Assembly (NCBI RefSeq): GCF_014204945.1
Contig: NZ_JACHMN010000002.1
Coordinates: 1,812,503-1,876,502 of the forward strand
Direction of reading: 5' to 3'
Length of the DNA stretch: 64,000 nucleotides
Source: Allocatelliglobosispora scoriae
GTDB lineage: Bacteria; Actinomycetota; Actinomycetes; Mycobacteriales; Micromonosporaceae
Every line of letters begins with the position of its first letter. The stretch's first letter is position 1. The translations under genes and the position numbers were made by a program. The notes under the pieces are model-generated. The model searched no databases. It worked only from the letters and a program-made list of their open reading frames with translations, and had not been told where the DNA came from. Below are positions 26,112 through 34,594 of the stretch, piece by piece.

Positions 26112-27044
26112 ATGCCCGCCACCAAGATCGGCGTGCGCGACCGGTTGCACCGGTTCGACATGCGGTATACGCCCTACATCCTGATCGCGCCGTTCTTCCT
26201 GCTCTTCCTGGTCTTCGGGCTCTTCCCGCTGATCTTCAACGGGGCCGTCTCCCTGCGGACCTGGCGGCTGGACGATCCCACCCGCGACGGCTGGGCCGGC
26301 TTCGAGAACTTCACCAGGCTCTTCGGCGACACCGAATTCTGGAACGCGCTCGGCAACACCTTCGGGATCTTCCTGCTCTCGACGGTGCCCCAGCTCTTCG
26401 CGGCGCTGATCATCGCGAACATCCTCAACCGGCGGCTCCGCGCGACCACCTGGTTCCGCGTCGGCGCCCTGCTGCCCTACATCACCCCGGTCGTCGCCTC
26501 GACCCTCATCTTCGACGTCGTCTTCGCCAAGCAGTACGGCCTCGCCAACTGGGTGCTGTCGCTCGGCGGCGTCGACGGAGTCGACTGGCGCGCGGAGAAG
26601 TGGTCGTCCTGGCTGGCGATCGCCACCATGGTCAACTGGAAGTGGATCGGCTACAACGCGCTGCTCTACCTCGCCGCGATGCAGTCCGTGCCGCGCGACC
26701 TCTACGAGGCCTCGGCGCTCGACGGCGCCTCCCCGTGGAAGCAGCTCTGGAAGATCACCGTCCCGGGCATCCGGCCCGTCGTCATCTTCACCGTGGTCCT
26801 GTCCACCATCGGCGGCCTGCAGCTCTTCACCGAGCCGATGCTCTTCGAGCCGAACCCGCAGGCCGCCACGGGCGGGGCGCGGGGCGAGTGGCAGACCATC
26901 GCCCAGCTGATCTACAAGGTCGGCTGGAAGGACCTGAATCTCGGCTACGCCGCAGCCATGTCCTGGGCGCTCTTCCTGATCATCGTCATCGTCGCCATCG
27001 TCAACGCCCTCATCACCAACCGCGTCGGAGGTGGGAAGAAGTGA
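26112..27044 (+). CDS. ABC sugar transporter permease 1 (MalF type)
   Basis: A 310-residue inner-membrane permease with about six helices. It starts YILIAPFFLLFLVFGLFPLI, and the cytoplasmic EAA loop YEASALDGASPWKQLWKITV, which contacts the ATPase, lies near residue 199. CUT1-family importers pair two such permeases with a binding protein and a shared ATPase such as MsiK, which is not encoded here. ATG 26112 has AGGAGG upstream. Its stop overlaps the start of the second permease gene (GTGA). Confidence 0.92.
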   Translation: MPATKIGVRDRLHRFDMRYTPYILIAPFFLLFLVFGLFPLIFNGAVSLRTWRLDDPTRDGWAGFENFTRLFGDTEFWNALGNTFGIFLLSTVPQLFAALIIANILNRRLRATTWFRVGALLPYITPVVASTLIFDVVFAKQYGLANWVLSLGGVDGVDWRAEKWSSWLAIATMVNWKWIGYNALLYLAAMQSVPRDLYEASALDGASPWKQLWKITVPGIRPVVIFTVVLSTIGGLQLFTEPMLFEPNPQAATGGARGEWQTIAQLIYKVGWKDLNLGYAAAMSWALFLIIVIVAIVNALITNRVGGGKK

Positions 27045-27934
27045 GCACCCGCAGCAACCGCCGGGCCCTGCTGATGGGCCGGGCACCGCAGGACACCCCC
27101 GGCAGCATCTGGAACTACGTCGTGCTCGTCGGCATCATCGCCTTCTTCGCGTTCCCGCTCTACTGGATGTTCGTCATCGCCACCGGCACCGACGCGGACC
27201 TGGCGAACATCCCGCCGAAGGTGCTTCCCGGCAGCCGCTTCCTGGACAACGTACGGGAGGTGTTCGGGCTCTCCGAGGTCTACTTCTCGGCCTCGTTGAT
27301 CAACAGCTTCTTCGTCTCGACGATCACCACGGTCTCGGTCCTCTTCTTCTGCTCGCTCGCCGGGTTCGCCTTCGCCAAGCTGCGCTTCAAGGGCCGCAAC
27401 GCGCTGATGGTGATCGTGATCCTCACCCTCACCGTCCCCAACCAGCTCGGCATCGTGGCGCTCTACATCGTGATGGGCAAGATGCCCAGCTCAGACGGGA
27501 CCGGCTGGAACGGTACGCTGGCCGCGGTGATCGTTCCGGGCCTGGTCAACGCGTTCGGTGTCTTCTACATGCGGCAGTTCATCATCGGCTCGGTCCCGGA
27601 CGAGCTGATCGAGGCGGCCCGTGTCGACGGGGCCACCACCCTGCGCACCTACTGGAGCATCGTGGTCCCGGCGATCCGGCCCGCGCTCGCCGTTCTCGGC
27701 CTGCTCAGCTTCGTGACCAGCTGGAACGATTTCCAGTGGCCGCTGATCACGCTCGGCGGCACCGAGTTCCCCACCTCGATGGTGGCCCTGTCGGACCTCG
27801 CCAGCGGCAACTACGTGCTCTACCGGCGGGTGCTCGCGGGCGCGTTCCTCGCCACCGTGCCACTGCTGATCATGCTCTTCGTCGGTGGCAAGCAGATCGT
27901 TCGCGGAATCATGGAAGGCGCGGTGAAGCATTGA
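27041..27934 (+). CDS. ABC sugar transporter permease 2 (MalG type)
   Basis: A 297-residue permease with about six helices and the EAA loop ELIEAARVDGATTLRTYWSI near residue 188. The first helix is NYVVLVGIIAFFAFPLYWMF. It forms a heterodimer with permease 1. The GTG start overlaps the previous stop, and its own stop overlaps the TTG start of the beta-mannosidase gene, so translation of transporter and hydrolase is coupled. That coupling supports uptake of a substrate that is hydrolysed inside the cell. Confidence 0.92.
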   Translation: MSTRSNRRALLMGRAPQDTPGSIWNYVVLVGIIAFFAFPLYWMFVIATGTDADLANIPPKVLPGSRFLDNVREVFGLSEVYFSASLINSFFVSTITTVSVLFFCSLAGFAFAKLRFKGRNALMVIVILTLTVPNQLGIVALYIVMGKMPSSDGTGWNGTLAAVIVPGLVNAFGVFYMRQFIIGSVPDELIEAARVDGATTLRTYWSIVVPAIRPALAVLGLLSFVTSWNDFQWPLITLGGTEFPTSMVALSDLASGNYVLYRRVLAGAFLATVPLLIMLFVGGKQIVRGIMEGAVKH

Positions 27935-30333
27935 GCCCCGTTAGTCCGTTGCACGACGGTTGGACACTCAGCTCGGCGGAGCAACCGGCCATCCCGGCCT
28001 CCGTGCCCGGCTGTGTGCACACCGATCTGCTGGCCCAGGGCCTGATCGCGGACCCCTACCTGGACGACAACGAGACTCGCCTGGGCTGGATCGGCCGGAC
28101 CGCCTGGCGGTACGAGACCTCCTTCGACGCCGACGACCTCGGCACCGACCGGTTCGACCTGGTCTGCGACGGCCTCGACACGGTCGCCACGCTCACGCTC
28201 AACGGCATCGAGCTCGGCACCACCGCCAACATGCACCGGCGTTACCGCTTCGACCTGCGCCCGGCGGTCCAGCCGGGGCGCAACACGCTCGCGGTGGAGT
28301 TCGCGTCGGCCTACGCCCACGCCGAACGGATGCGGGCACTCGTCGGCGACCGGCCGGGCGCATATGATGAGCCTTATCAATATATTAGGAAGATGGCGTG
28401 CAACTTCGGCTGGGACTGGGGTCCGACCCTGGTCACGGCCGGGATCTGGCGCGCGATCGGCCTGCACGCCTGGTCGGTCGCGAGAATCAGCCGGGTACGC
28501 CCACACGCCACCTTCGACGGCCCCGACGCCCTCGTCGAGGTGCACGTCGAGCTGGACCGCGCCACCGAGGAGCCGGTGACCGTGACCGTGACGACAGGTG
28601 AGACCGGCGGCACGGTGGCCGTCGCACCGGGCGCGACGACCGCCGTCGTCACGCTGCGGATCGCCGACGCGCAGCGGTGGTGGCCGGTGGGCTACGGCGC
28701 CCAGCCGCTGCACCGCCTTCAGGTGTCCCTGAGCGGGGCCGACGGCGTACTCCTCGATGACTGGAGCCGGAGCATCGGCCTGCGCGAGGTGCGCGTCGAG
28801 ACCGCGCCCGACGAGCATGGCTCGCCCTTCACCCTGCACGTCAACGACGTGCCGATCTTCGTGAAGGGGGTCAACTGGATCCCGGACGACGCGTTCGCCG
28901 ACCGGGTCACCCGCGACCGGCTGGCGCGCCGCTTCGACCAGGCCATCGCCGCCAACGTCAACTTCCTGCGGGTCTGGGGCGGCGGCGTCTACGAGTCCGA
29001 GGACTTCTATGAGCTCGCCGACGAGCGCGGGCTGCTGGTCGGCCAGGACTTCCTCTTCGCCTGCGCGGCCTATCCGGAGGAGGAGCCCTTCGCGAGCGAG
29101 GTCGCGGCCGAGGCTCGGGACAATGTGGACCGGCTCGCCCACCACCCCAGCCTGGTGCTCTGGACCGGCAACAACGAGAACATCTGGGGCTTCCACGACT
29201 GGGGCTGGCAGGAGCCGCTCGCCGGTCGGAGCTGGGGCGCGGGCTTCTATCACGAGCTGCTGCCCGCGATCGTCGCCGAGCGCGACCCGGGCCGGTTCTA
29301 CTGGCCGGGCAGCCCCTGGTCCGGCGATCCGGCGATCCACCCCAACGACTCCTCGCACGGGACGATGCACATCTGGGACGTGTGGAACCAGATCGACTAC
29401 ACCCACTACCGCGATAAGAAGCCACGGTTCGTCGCGGAGTACGGCTTCCAGGCCCCGCCGGTCTTCGCCACCCTGCGCCGCTCGATCAGCGACGCCGAAC
29501 CGGCACCGGACTCCCCCGGCATGCGGCACCACCAGAAGGCCGCCGACGGCGACCGGAAGCTCCAGCGGGCGCTCGACGCGCACCTGCCGCCGCCGCGCGA
29601 CTTCGACGACTGGCACTACCTGACGCAGCTCAACCAGGCCCGGGCGATCCGGCTCGGGATCGAGCACTTCCGGTCGCTGCGCCCCCACTGCATGGGGAGC
29701 ATCGTCTGGCAGCTCAACGACTGCTGGCCGGTCACCTCGTGGTCGGCGATCGACGGCGACGGCCGCCGCAAGCCACTGTGGTATTCCCTGCGCGACGCCT
29801 ACGCCGACCGGATCCTCACGATCCAGCCGGGCGGGCGGCTCATCGCGATCAACGACACCGGCGAGGCCTGGCTCGGCCAGGCGGAGGTCACCGCGCACGC
29901 CCTGGACGGCTCCGCGCTCGCCACGGCGAAGCTGGAGATCGACGTGGCACCCGCTGCGGTGACCGGCCTCGACATCCCGGCCGAGGTCATCGCGGCGGGC
30001 GGGGTGGCGCTGCGGGCCCGGCTCGGCGACGCCGCCGCCTGGTGGTTCCTCGCCGAGGATCGGGAGATCGACTATCCCCCGGCCCGGTTCACCACCACCG
30101 TGCAGCAGGTGCCGACCGGCTATCGGGTGACCGTCACCGCCGAGACGATCCTGCGGGACCTGACCCTCTTCCCCGATCGGCTCGACCCGTCGGCCGAGGT
30201 CGACGACGCGATGATCACGCTGCTGCCCGGCGAGTCGGCGAGCTTCCTCGTCACCACCTCGGCAACGCTCGACGCGGCGGCGCTCACCACCGCACCAGTC
30301 CTGCGCTGCGTCAACGACATCGCACGCGCATGA
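27931..30333 (+). CDS. Beta-mannosidase, glycoside hydrolase family 2
   Basis: An 800-residue cytoplasmic enzyme (no signal peptide) removing beta-linked mannose from the non-reducing end of oligosaccharides. It has an N-terminal sugar-binding domain, an immunoglobulin-like domain and a TIM barrel with acid/base E416 (WTGNNENIW) and nucleophile E503 (FVAEYGFQAPP). The beta-mannosidase-specific CNFGWDWGPTL follows position 28390. The TTG start (27931) overlaps the permease stop; a second TTG is at 27949. Codons for residues 144-156 (28361-28396) are unusually AT-rich for this genome although the protein is normal there. The last four bases overlap the ROK gene. Confidence 0.9.
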   Translation: MSPVSPLHDGWTLSSAEQPAIPASVPGCVHTDLLAQGLIADPYLDDNETRLGWIGRTAWRYETSFDADDLGTDRFDLVCDGLDTVATLTLNGIELGTTANMHRRYRFDLRPAVQPGRNTLAVEFASAYAHAERMRALVGDRPGAYDEPYQYIRKMACNFGWDWGPTLVTAGIWRAIGLHAWSVARISRVRPHATFDGPDALVEVHVELDRATEEPVTVTVTTGETGGTVAVAPGATTAVVTLRIADAQRWWPVGYGAQPLHRLQVSLSGADGVLLDDWSRSIGLREVRVETAPDEHGSPFTLHVNDVPIFVKGVNWIPDDAFADRVTRDRLARRFDQAIAANVNFLRVWGGGVYESEDFYELADERGLLVGQDFLFACAAYPEEEPFASEVAAEARDNVDRLAHHPSLVLWTGNNENIWGFHDWGWQEPLAGRSWGAGFYHELLPAIVAERDPGRFYWPGSPWSGDPAIHPNDSSHGTMHIWDVWNQIDYTHYRDKKPRFVAEYGFQAPPVFATLRRSISDAEPAPDSPGMRHHQKAADGDRKLQRALDAHLPPPRDFDDWHYLTQLNQARAIRLGIEHFRSLRPHCMGSIVWQLNDCWPVTSWSAIDGDGRRKPLWYSLRDAYADRILTIQPGGRLIAINDTGEAWLGQAEVTAHALDGSALATAKLEIDVAPAAVTGLDIPAEVIAAGGVALRARLGDAAAWWFLAEDREIDYPPARFTTTVQQVPTGYRVTVTAETILRDLTLFPDRLDPSAEVDDAMITLLPGESASFLVTTSATLDAAALTTAPVLRCVNDIARA

Positions 30334-31259
30334 CGACGGCGCTGGCGGTCGACGTCGGCGGCACGAAACTCGCCGCCGCGCTCATCCACCACGACGGCAC
30401 CGTCCTCACCAGGGCCGAGGTCGCGACACCCCGGACCGCCGAGGCGGGAGCCCTCACCGACGAACTGCTCGCGCTGGCGAGCCGGGTCATCGCGGCCGAC
30501 CCGGGACGGATGATCTCCGCGCTCGGCGTCGGCTCGGCCGGGCCGGTCGACCTGATCCGGGGCACGATCAGCCCGGTCAACATCCTCGGCTGGCGGAGCT
30601 TCCCCATCCTCGACGCGCTCCGCGAACTGCTGCCGGGCCGGCCCGCCGTGCTCGCGGGCGACGGCCACTGCATGGCGCTCGGCGAGCACCGCTTCGGCGG
30701 ATTCGACTCGCGCGCCCTGCTCGGGATGGTCGTCTCCACCGGCGTCGGCGGCGGCATCGTCCTCGACGGCAAGCTGCACCCCGGACCGACCGGCAACGCC
30801 GCGCACATCGGCCACATCGTCGTCGACCTCGACGGCGGCCCGTGCCCCTGCGGCGGGCGCGGCTGCGTCGAGGCGATCGCGTCCGGGCCCTGCATGGTCC
30901 GCTGGGCCCAGGAGCAGGGCTGGTCCGGCCAGCCCGACGGGCGTTCGCTCGCCGCGTCAGCGATGTCGGGCGACCGGATCGCCCGGGAGGCCTTCACCAG
31001 GGCCGGCCGAGCGATAGCGGCTGCCGTGGTCTCCGCCGCCGCGATGATCGACCTGGACGACGCGGTGATCGGCGGCGGGGTGGCCCAGTCCGGCCCGCTG
31101 ATCTTCCGCCCCATCCGCCGGGCCCTCAACGACCTGGCCGGCCTCCCCTTCGTCCGCCGAGTCCAAGTCCACGAGGCCCGCCTGGGCAGGGACGCCGGGC
31201 TCCTGGGCGCCGCAGCCCTCGCCTTCGACGAGGCTGCAGCCGCCGTCGCCGCCCGCTAA
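30330..31259 (+). CDS. ROK-family sugar kinase
   Basis: A 309-residue kinase overlapping the beta-mannosidase stop (ATGA). It has AVDVGGTKLAAAL, AGDGHCMALGEH with the catalytic aspartate, STGVGGGIVLDG and the zinc-binding CPCGGRGCVEAIAS. The usual sugar-contact ELGH is replaced by HIGH, a common ROK variant. As the last gene of a beta-mannoside operon it most likely phosphorylates released mannose or glucose to the 6-phosphate; N-acyl-mannosamine kinase is a less likely reading. A 29-bp-arm hairpin starts at its stop codon. Confidence 0.85.
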   Translation: MTTALAVDVGGTKLAAALIHHDGTVLTRAEVATPRTAEAGALTDELLALASRVIAADPGRMISALGVGSAGPVDLIRGTISPVNILGWRSFPILDALRELLPGRPAVLAGDGHCMALGEHRFGGFDSRALLGMVVSTGVGGGIVLDGKLHPGPTGNAAHIGHIVVDLDGGPCPCGGRGCVEAIASGPCMVRWAQEQGWSGQPDGRSLAASAMSGDRIAREAFTRAGRAIAAAVVSAAAMIDLDDAVIGGGVAQSGPLIFRPIRRALNDLAGLPFVRRVQVHEARLGRDAGLLGAAALAFDEAAAAVAAR

Positions 31260-31336
31260 ATTCGCGTTGATCAAGGGAAGACTCGCCGCATATCGGGCAC
31301 CCCGGATGGCGAGTCTTCCCTTGATCAACGCGAATT
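31259..31336. repeat. 78-bp hairpin with 29-bp perfect arms
   Basis: Arms 31259-31287 and 31308-31336 pair perfectly around a 20-nt loop. They begin at the last base of the ROK kinase stop codon, so this is the terminator position of the mannoside operon. The arm contains TTGATCAAGGGAAG; no TTCNNNGAA core is present. Confidence 0.9.
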
Positions 31337-31365
31337 AGGGCGGCGCCCGCCGCTACAGTCGGCGG

Positions 31366-32049
31366 ATGGGTGCACGGTTGCGGGTTGTGTCTTACAACGT
31401 CCACTCCTCGCGGGACGACCGCGACGCGCTCTCGCGTGTCGTACGCGGGCTACGGCCGGACGTGTTGATCGTGCAGGAGGGGCCGCGGCGGTTTCGGTGG
31501 CGGACCAAGGGGGCCGATCTCGCGCACTCCTTCGGGCTCTTCGTCGCCGGTGGCGGGCTGCCCTCGCTCGGCAACGTCATCATGACCAGCCTGCGGGTCA
31601 AGGTGGTCGAGGCGTGGAACCAGCAGTACCCGTTGAAGCCCGGACGGCACATGCGCGGGGCGGCCTTCGTCCGGATCGAGGTGGAGGGGTCGCCCGCCAC
31701 GATCGTCGGCGCGCACCTCTCCACCGACGACGAGGAGCGGCCGTCCCAGGCCAGGCTGCTGCGGGACTCGCTCGACCGGATCGACGGACCGGTGATCCTC
31801 GGCGTCGACCTCAACGACGAGCCGGGCTCGGAGTCCTGGCGCATCGTCCACGACGGGCTCACCGACGCCGCCGAGTCGACCGGCTGCGGTGGCGAGTGCA
31901 CCTTCCCTGCTCACGGCCCCCATCGGCGGATCGACACGCTCGTGGCAAGCACCGGCGTCACGATCGACGCGTACCGGGTGGAGACCGGACCGCTCACCCT
32001 CGCAGCCAGTGATCACCTGCCGATCCTGATCGATGTGACGCTCCCGTAG
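31366..32049 (+). CDS. Endonuclease/exonuclease/phosphatase (EEP) family protein
   Basis: A 227-residue EEP-fold protein. It shows RVVSYNVHSSRDD at the start (Asn of the metal site), VLIVQEGP near 35 (Glu), VGAHLSTDDEE near 118 (His), ILGVDLNDEPGS near 144 (Asp/Asn) and DHLPILID at the end (Asp-His). All catalytic positions seem present. The family includes DNases, phosphodiesterases and sphingomyelinases, so the substrate cannot be told. No signal peptide is seen, so it is probably cytosolic. It follows a strong hairpin, indicating its own transcription. Confidence 0.8.
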   Translation: MGARLRVVSYNVHSSRDDRDALSRVVRGLRPDVLIVQEGPRRFRWRTKGADLAHSFGLFVAGGGLPSLGNVIMTSLRVKVVEAWNQQYPLKPGRHMRGAAFVRIEVEGSPATIVGAHLSTDDEERPSQARLLRDSLDRIDGPVILGVDLNDEPGSESWRIVHDGLTDAAESTGCGGECTFPAHGPHRRIDTLVASTGVTIDAYRVETGPLTLAASDHLPILIDVTLP

Positions 32050-32067
32050 GGCTGGACAAGACAGCCC
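32049..32067 (+). terminator. Short hairpin after the EEP gene
   Basis: GGGCTG pairs with CAGCCC around a 7-nt loop immediately after the TAG stop. It is a weak, plausible terminator. Confidence 0.4.
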
Positions 32068-32133
32068 GACAACAGCGAAAATGCCTCGCGTCTCCCTTTG
32101 TGAGGCCACATCGCTTGTTAAGGAGATCACCCG

Positions 32134-33519
32134 GTGAGCTACGACCTCGACGCGCCGGGCGTGACGCTCTGGCGCGACGGCTTCCCCGTCTATGACCGTG
32201 GCGAGACCGTCTGCGTCATCGGCGCCGGTCCCAGCGGCCTGACGGCGATCAAGAACCTCAAGGAAGCCGGTTTCGGGGTCGACTGCTACGAGCGGGAGAC
32301 GAGCGTCGGCGGCGCGTGGAACTGGCGGCACGACCGCAGCCCCGTCTACGGCAGCACGCATCTCATCTCGTCGAAGCCGTTCACGCAGTTCCCCGACTTC
32401 CCGATGCCCGACTCGTGGCCGGACTACCCCCACCACTCGCAGGTGCTGACCTATCTGGAGCGCTACTCCGAGCACTTCGACCTCAAGCCGCACATCTGGT
32501 TCGGCACCGAGGTCGTCAAGGTCGAGCCCGCCGAGGGCGGCCACTGGGATGTCACGACCCGCAGCACCAGCAAGTACGGCGGTGCCGAGCGGATCCACCG
32601 CTACACCGGTGTCGTCATCGCCAACGGGCACAACTGGTCGCCGAAGATGCCCGCCTACGAGGGGCTCGAGGACTATCGGGGCTCGGTCATCCACGCCTCG
32701 GCGTACAAGGACGCGGCGCAGCTGCGCGGCAAGAAGGTCCTCGTCATCGGCGGCGGCAACACCGGCTGCGACATCGCGGTCGAGGCCGCGCAGCAGGCCG
32801 CGCGCTGCTGGCACTCCACCCGCCGAGGATATTGGTACGCACCGAAATACGCCCTCGGCCGCCCCACCGACCAGGTCAACGCCGGACTGCAGCGGCTGCC
32901 CCTGAAGCTGCGCCAGTGGGTCGCCCAGCGCACCCTGAAGCTCACCGTCGGCGACGTGGCCCGCTTCGGCCTGCCCGCACCGGACCACAAGGTCTACCAG
33001 AGCCACCCGATCGTCAACAGCCAGCTGCTCTACTTCATCGGCCACGGCGGGATCACCCCGACCGGCGAGGTGGCCCGGTTCCACCGCAACTCCGTGCAGC
33101 TCAAGGACGGTCAGGAGATCGAGCCGGACCTCGTCATCCTCGCCACCGGCTACACACCGACCTTCGGCTTCATCGAGCCCGAACTGCTCGGCACCGACGC
33201 GCAGGGCAAGCCCAACCTCTACCTGCACGCCTTCCCGCGCCGCCACCCCACCCTCGCCGTCGCCGGACTGCTGCAGCCCGACTCCGGCGTGCTGCCCCTG
33301 GTGCACTGGCAGATGGTCGTCTTCGCGCAGTACCTGCGCCAGCAGCAGGCAGCCCCCGCCAAGGCCGCCCTCGTCGGCCGACGCGTCGAGTCCTTCGCCG
33401 GGCGGGCCTGGACGGCCACCCGCACGACCGATTCGACGCGTCACTGGTTCGAGGTCAGCCACATGCTCTACCTGCGGGAACTGCAAGCCGTGCTCAACGA
33501 CCTCGAGGGGACCCGATGA
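32134..33519 (+). CDS. Flavin-containing monooxygenase-like protein
   Basis: A 461-residue class B-type flavoprotein. The FAD Rossmann motif CVIGAGPSGLTAI is at residues 24-36, and the NADPH motif VLVIGGGNTGCDIAVEA near residue 204, with HASAYKD just before it in place of the FMO identity motif. LVILATGYTPTFGF marks the C-terminal domain. Such enzymes oxygenate N- or S-containing compounds or ketones (Baeyer-Villiger). GTG 32134 has AAGGAG upstream. The next gene, an alpha/beta-hydrolase-like protein, overlaps by 4 nt, an arrangement also seen for monooxygenase/esterase pairs. Substrate unknown. Confidence 0.85.
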   Translation: MSYDLDAPGVTLWRDGFPVYDRGETVCVIGAGPSGLTAIKNLKEAGFGVDCYERETSVGGAWNWRHDRSPVYGSTHLISSKPFTQFPDFPMPDSWPDYPHHSQVLTYLERYSEHFDLKPHIWFGTEVVKVEPAEGGHWDVTTRSTSKYGGAERIHRYTGVVIANGHNWSPKMPAYEGLEDYRGSVIHASAYKDAAQLRGKKVLVIGGGNTGCDIAVEAAQQAARCWHSTRRGYWYAPKYALGRPTDQVNAGLQRLPLKLRQWVAQRTLKLTVGDVARFGLPAPDHKVYQSHPIVNSQLLYFIGHGGITPTGEVARFHRNSVQLKDGQEIEPDLVILATGYTPTFGFIEPELLGTDAQGKPNLYLHAFPRRHPTLAVAGLLQPDSGVLPLVHWQMVVFAQYLRQQQAAPAKAALVGRRVESFAGRAWTATRTTDSTRHWFEVSHMLYLRELQAVLNDLEGTR

Positions 33520-34268
33520 CACCCACGATCATCCGGCAGGCCGAGTGGTCGCGTCCCGTCCGGCCCGTCCGGCGCGAGGTGCTCACCGCCACCCCCGAGG
33601 TCGACGAGGGGCACCCGCCGCTGCTCTTCGTCCCCGGCTTCGGCCACGGGGCCTGGGCATACGCCGAGCACTGGCTGGAGCACACGGCGTCGCGGGGGTT
33701 CGCGGCGCACGCCGTGAGTCTGCGGGGGCACGGGCGCAGTGATGCGGACTCCAAGGCGTCGCTGCGGGCGTACGCCCACGATGTGGCCCAGGTCGCGGCG
33801 AGCCTGCCGCGCCGCGCGGTGCTGGTGGGGCACGGAGCCGGCGCGCTCGTGGTCGCGCACGCCCTGGCGCGCTACGCCGCCCGGGCCGGTGTGCTGATCT
33901 CGCCGATCCTGCGCAACCGCAACCCGCTGGCGGTGCTCGGCGGCAAGCCCGGCGCGCGGCAGCTCTTCAGCAGGGAGCTGCCGTCGGCGACGGCCCGCGG
34001 CTACACCGCGAGGATCGGCAAGGCGAGCGGGCGGGCCCGCCGGGAGCTGCTCATCGGCCGGACGCCGGAGGAGCCGGTCGGCAACCCGCCGATGCTCATC
34101 GTCGGCAGCCCCGACGACGCGCTGGTCTCGTCGAACGCGCTGAAGCAGGCGGCTCGCGCCTATGGCGGTGCCCCGCTGCTCTTCCCCGGCATGGGCCACG
34201 ACGTGATGCTCGACGCCCGCTGGCGCGAGCCGATCGACGCGATCCTGGACTGGCTGGAAAAAGCCTGA
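33516..34268 (+). CDS. Alpha/beta-hydrolase-fold protein lacking the nucleophile serine
   Basis: A 250-residue alpha/beta-hydrolase-fold protein, translationally coupled (ATGA) to the monooxygenase. The oxyanion segment FVPGFGHGAWAY and the strand-turn AVSLRGHGRSD are typical. The acid residue is likely in VGSPDDALVS, and the histidine in FPGMGHDVML. The nucleophile elbow, normally GxSxG, reads VGHGAGA, so residue 107 is glycine rather than serine. The protein may be non-hydrolytic, a lyase-like member, or a mutated enzyme. It ends in an intergenic stretch with two paired-core hairpins. Confidence 0.8.
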   Translation: MTPTIIRQAEWSRPVRPVRREVLTATPEVDEGHPPLLFVPGFGHGAWAYAEHWLEHTASRGFAAHAVSLRGHGRSDADSKASLRAYAHDVAQVAASLPRRAVLVGHGAGALVVAHALARYAARAGVLISPILRNRNPLAVLGGKPGARQLFSRELPSATARGYTARIGKASGRARRELLIGRTPEEPVGNPPMLIVGSPDDALVSSNALKQAARAYGGAPLLFPGMGHDVMLDARWREPIDAILDWLEKA

Positions 34269-34353
34269 CCCCATCCGGGGGTACGCCCACCCGCCCGGTC
34301 ACGCTGCTTCCGCGCCCCCTGGCCGTGGGCGCCTCGTATGCGGCGCCCCCACT

Positions 34354-34436
34354 CGCATGATCGCGTCGTTTCCCGGAAACCGGCCCCACACTCGGCCGCC
34401 GAGGGGACTGTTTCCCGGAAACAACGCGATCATGCG
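34354..34436. repeat. Paired-core hairpin, family A, copy 1
   Basis: Arms 34354-34380 and 34410-34436 (27 bp, differing only at one wobble position and the core centre) flank a 29-nt loop. Each arm ends in the palindrome GTTTCCCGGAAAC; the core centres at 34374 and 34416 are 42 bp apart, with GATC 7 nt outside each. Together with copy 2 it fills the 326-bp gap (34269-34594) between the converging hydrolase-like and PimB-type genes; nothing else is seen in that gap. Confidence 0.92.
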
Positions 34437-34505
34437 TTGCGACCGGGCCTACACGCGTCCGCACTCTTCGCCCGCTCATACCCATCGCCGCCCGACGCCC
34501 CCACT

Positions 34506-34588
34506 CGCATGATCGCGTTGTTTCCCGGAAGCCGGCCCCACACTCGGCCGCCGAGGGGACTACTTCCCGGAAGCAGCGCGATCATGCG
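34506..34588. repeat. Paired-core hairpin, family A, copy 2 (tandem duplicate)
   Basis: Same 83-bp layout as copy 1, starting 152 bp further on. The 29-nt loop is identical and the preceding CGCCCCCACT is shared, so the unit was duplicated. Core centres are 34526 and 34568. Cores here read GTTTCCCGGAAGC and ACTTCCCGGAAGC. The right arm ends 6 nt before the PimB-type gene's stop. Confidence 0.92.
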
Positions 34589-34594
34589 GGGTTG

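Noticed and set aside
32134-34268. Monooxygenase-hydrolase pair as part of a secondary-metabolite cluster
   Set aside because: No carrier, synthase or tailoring genes lie around it, and neighbours are housekeeping.
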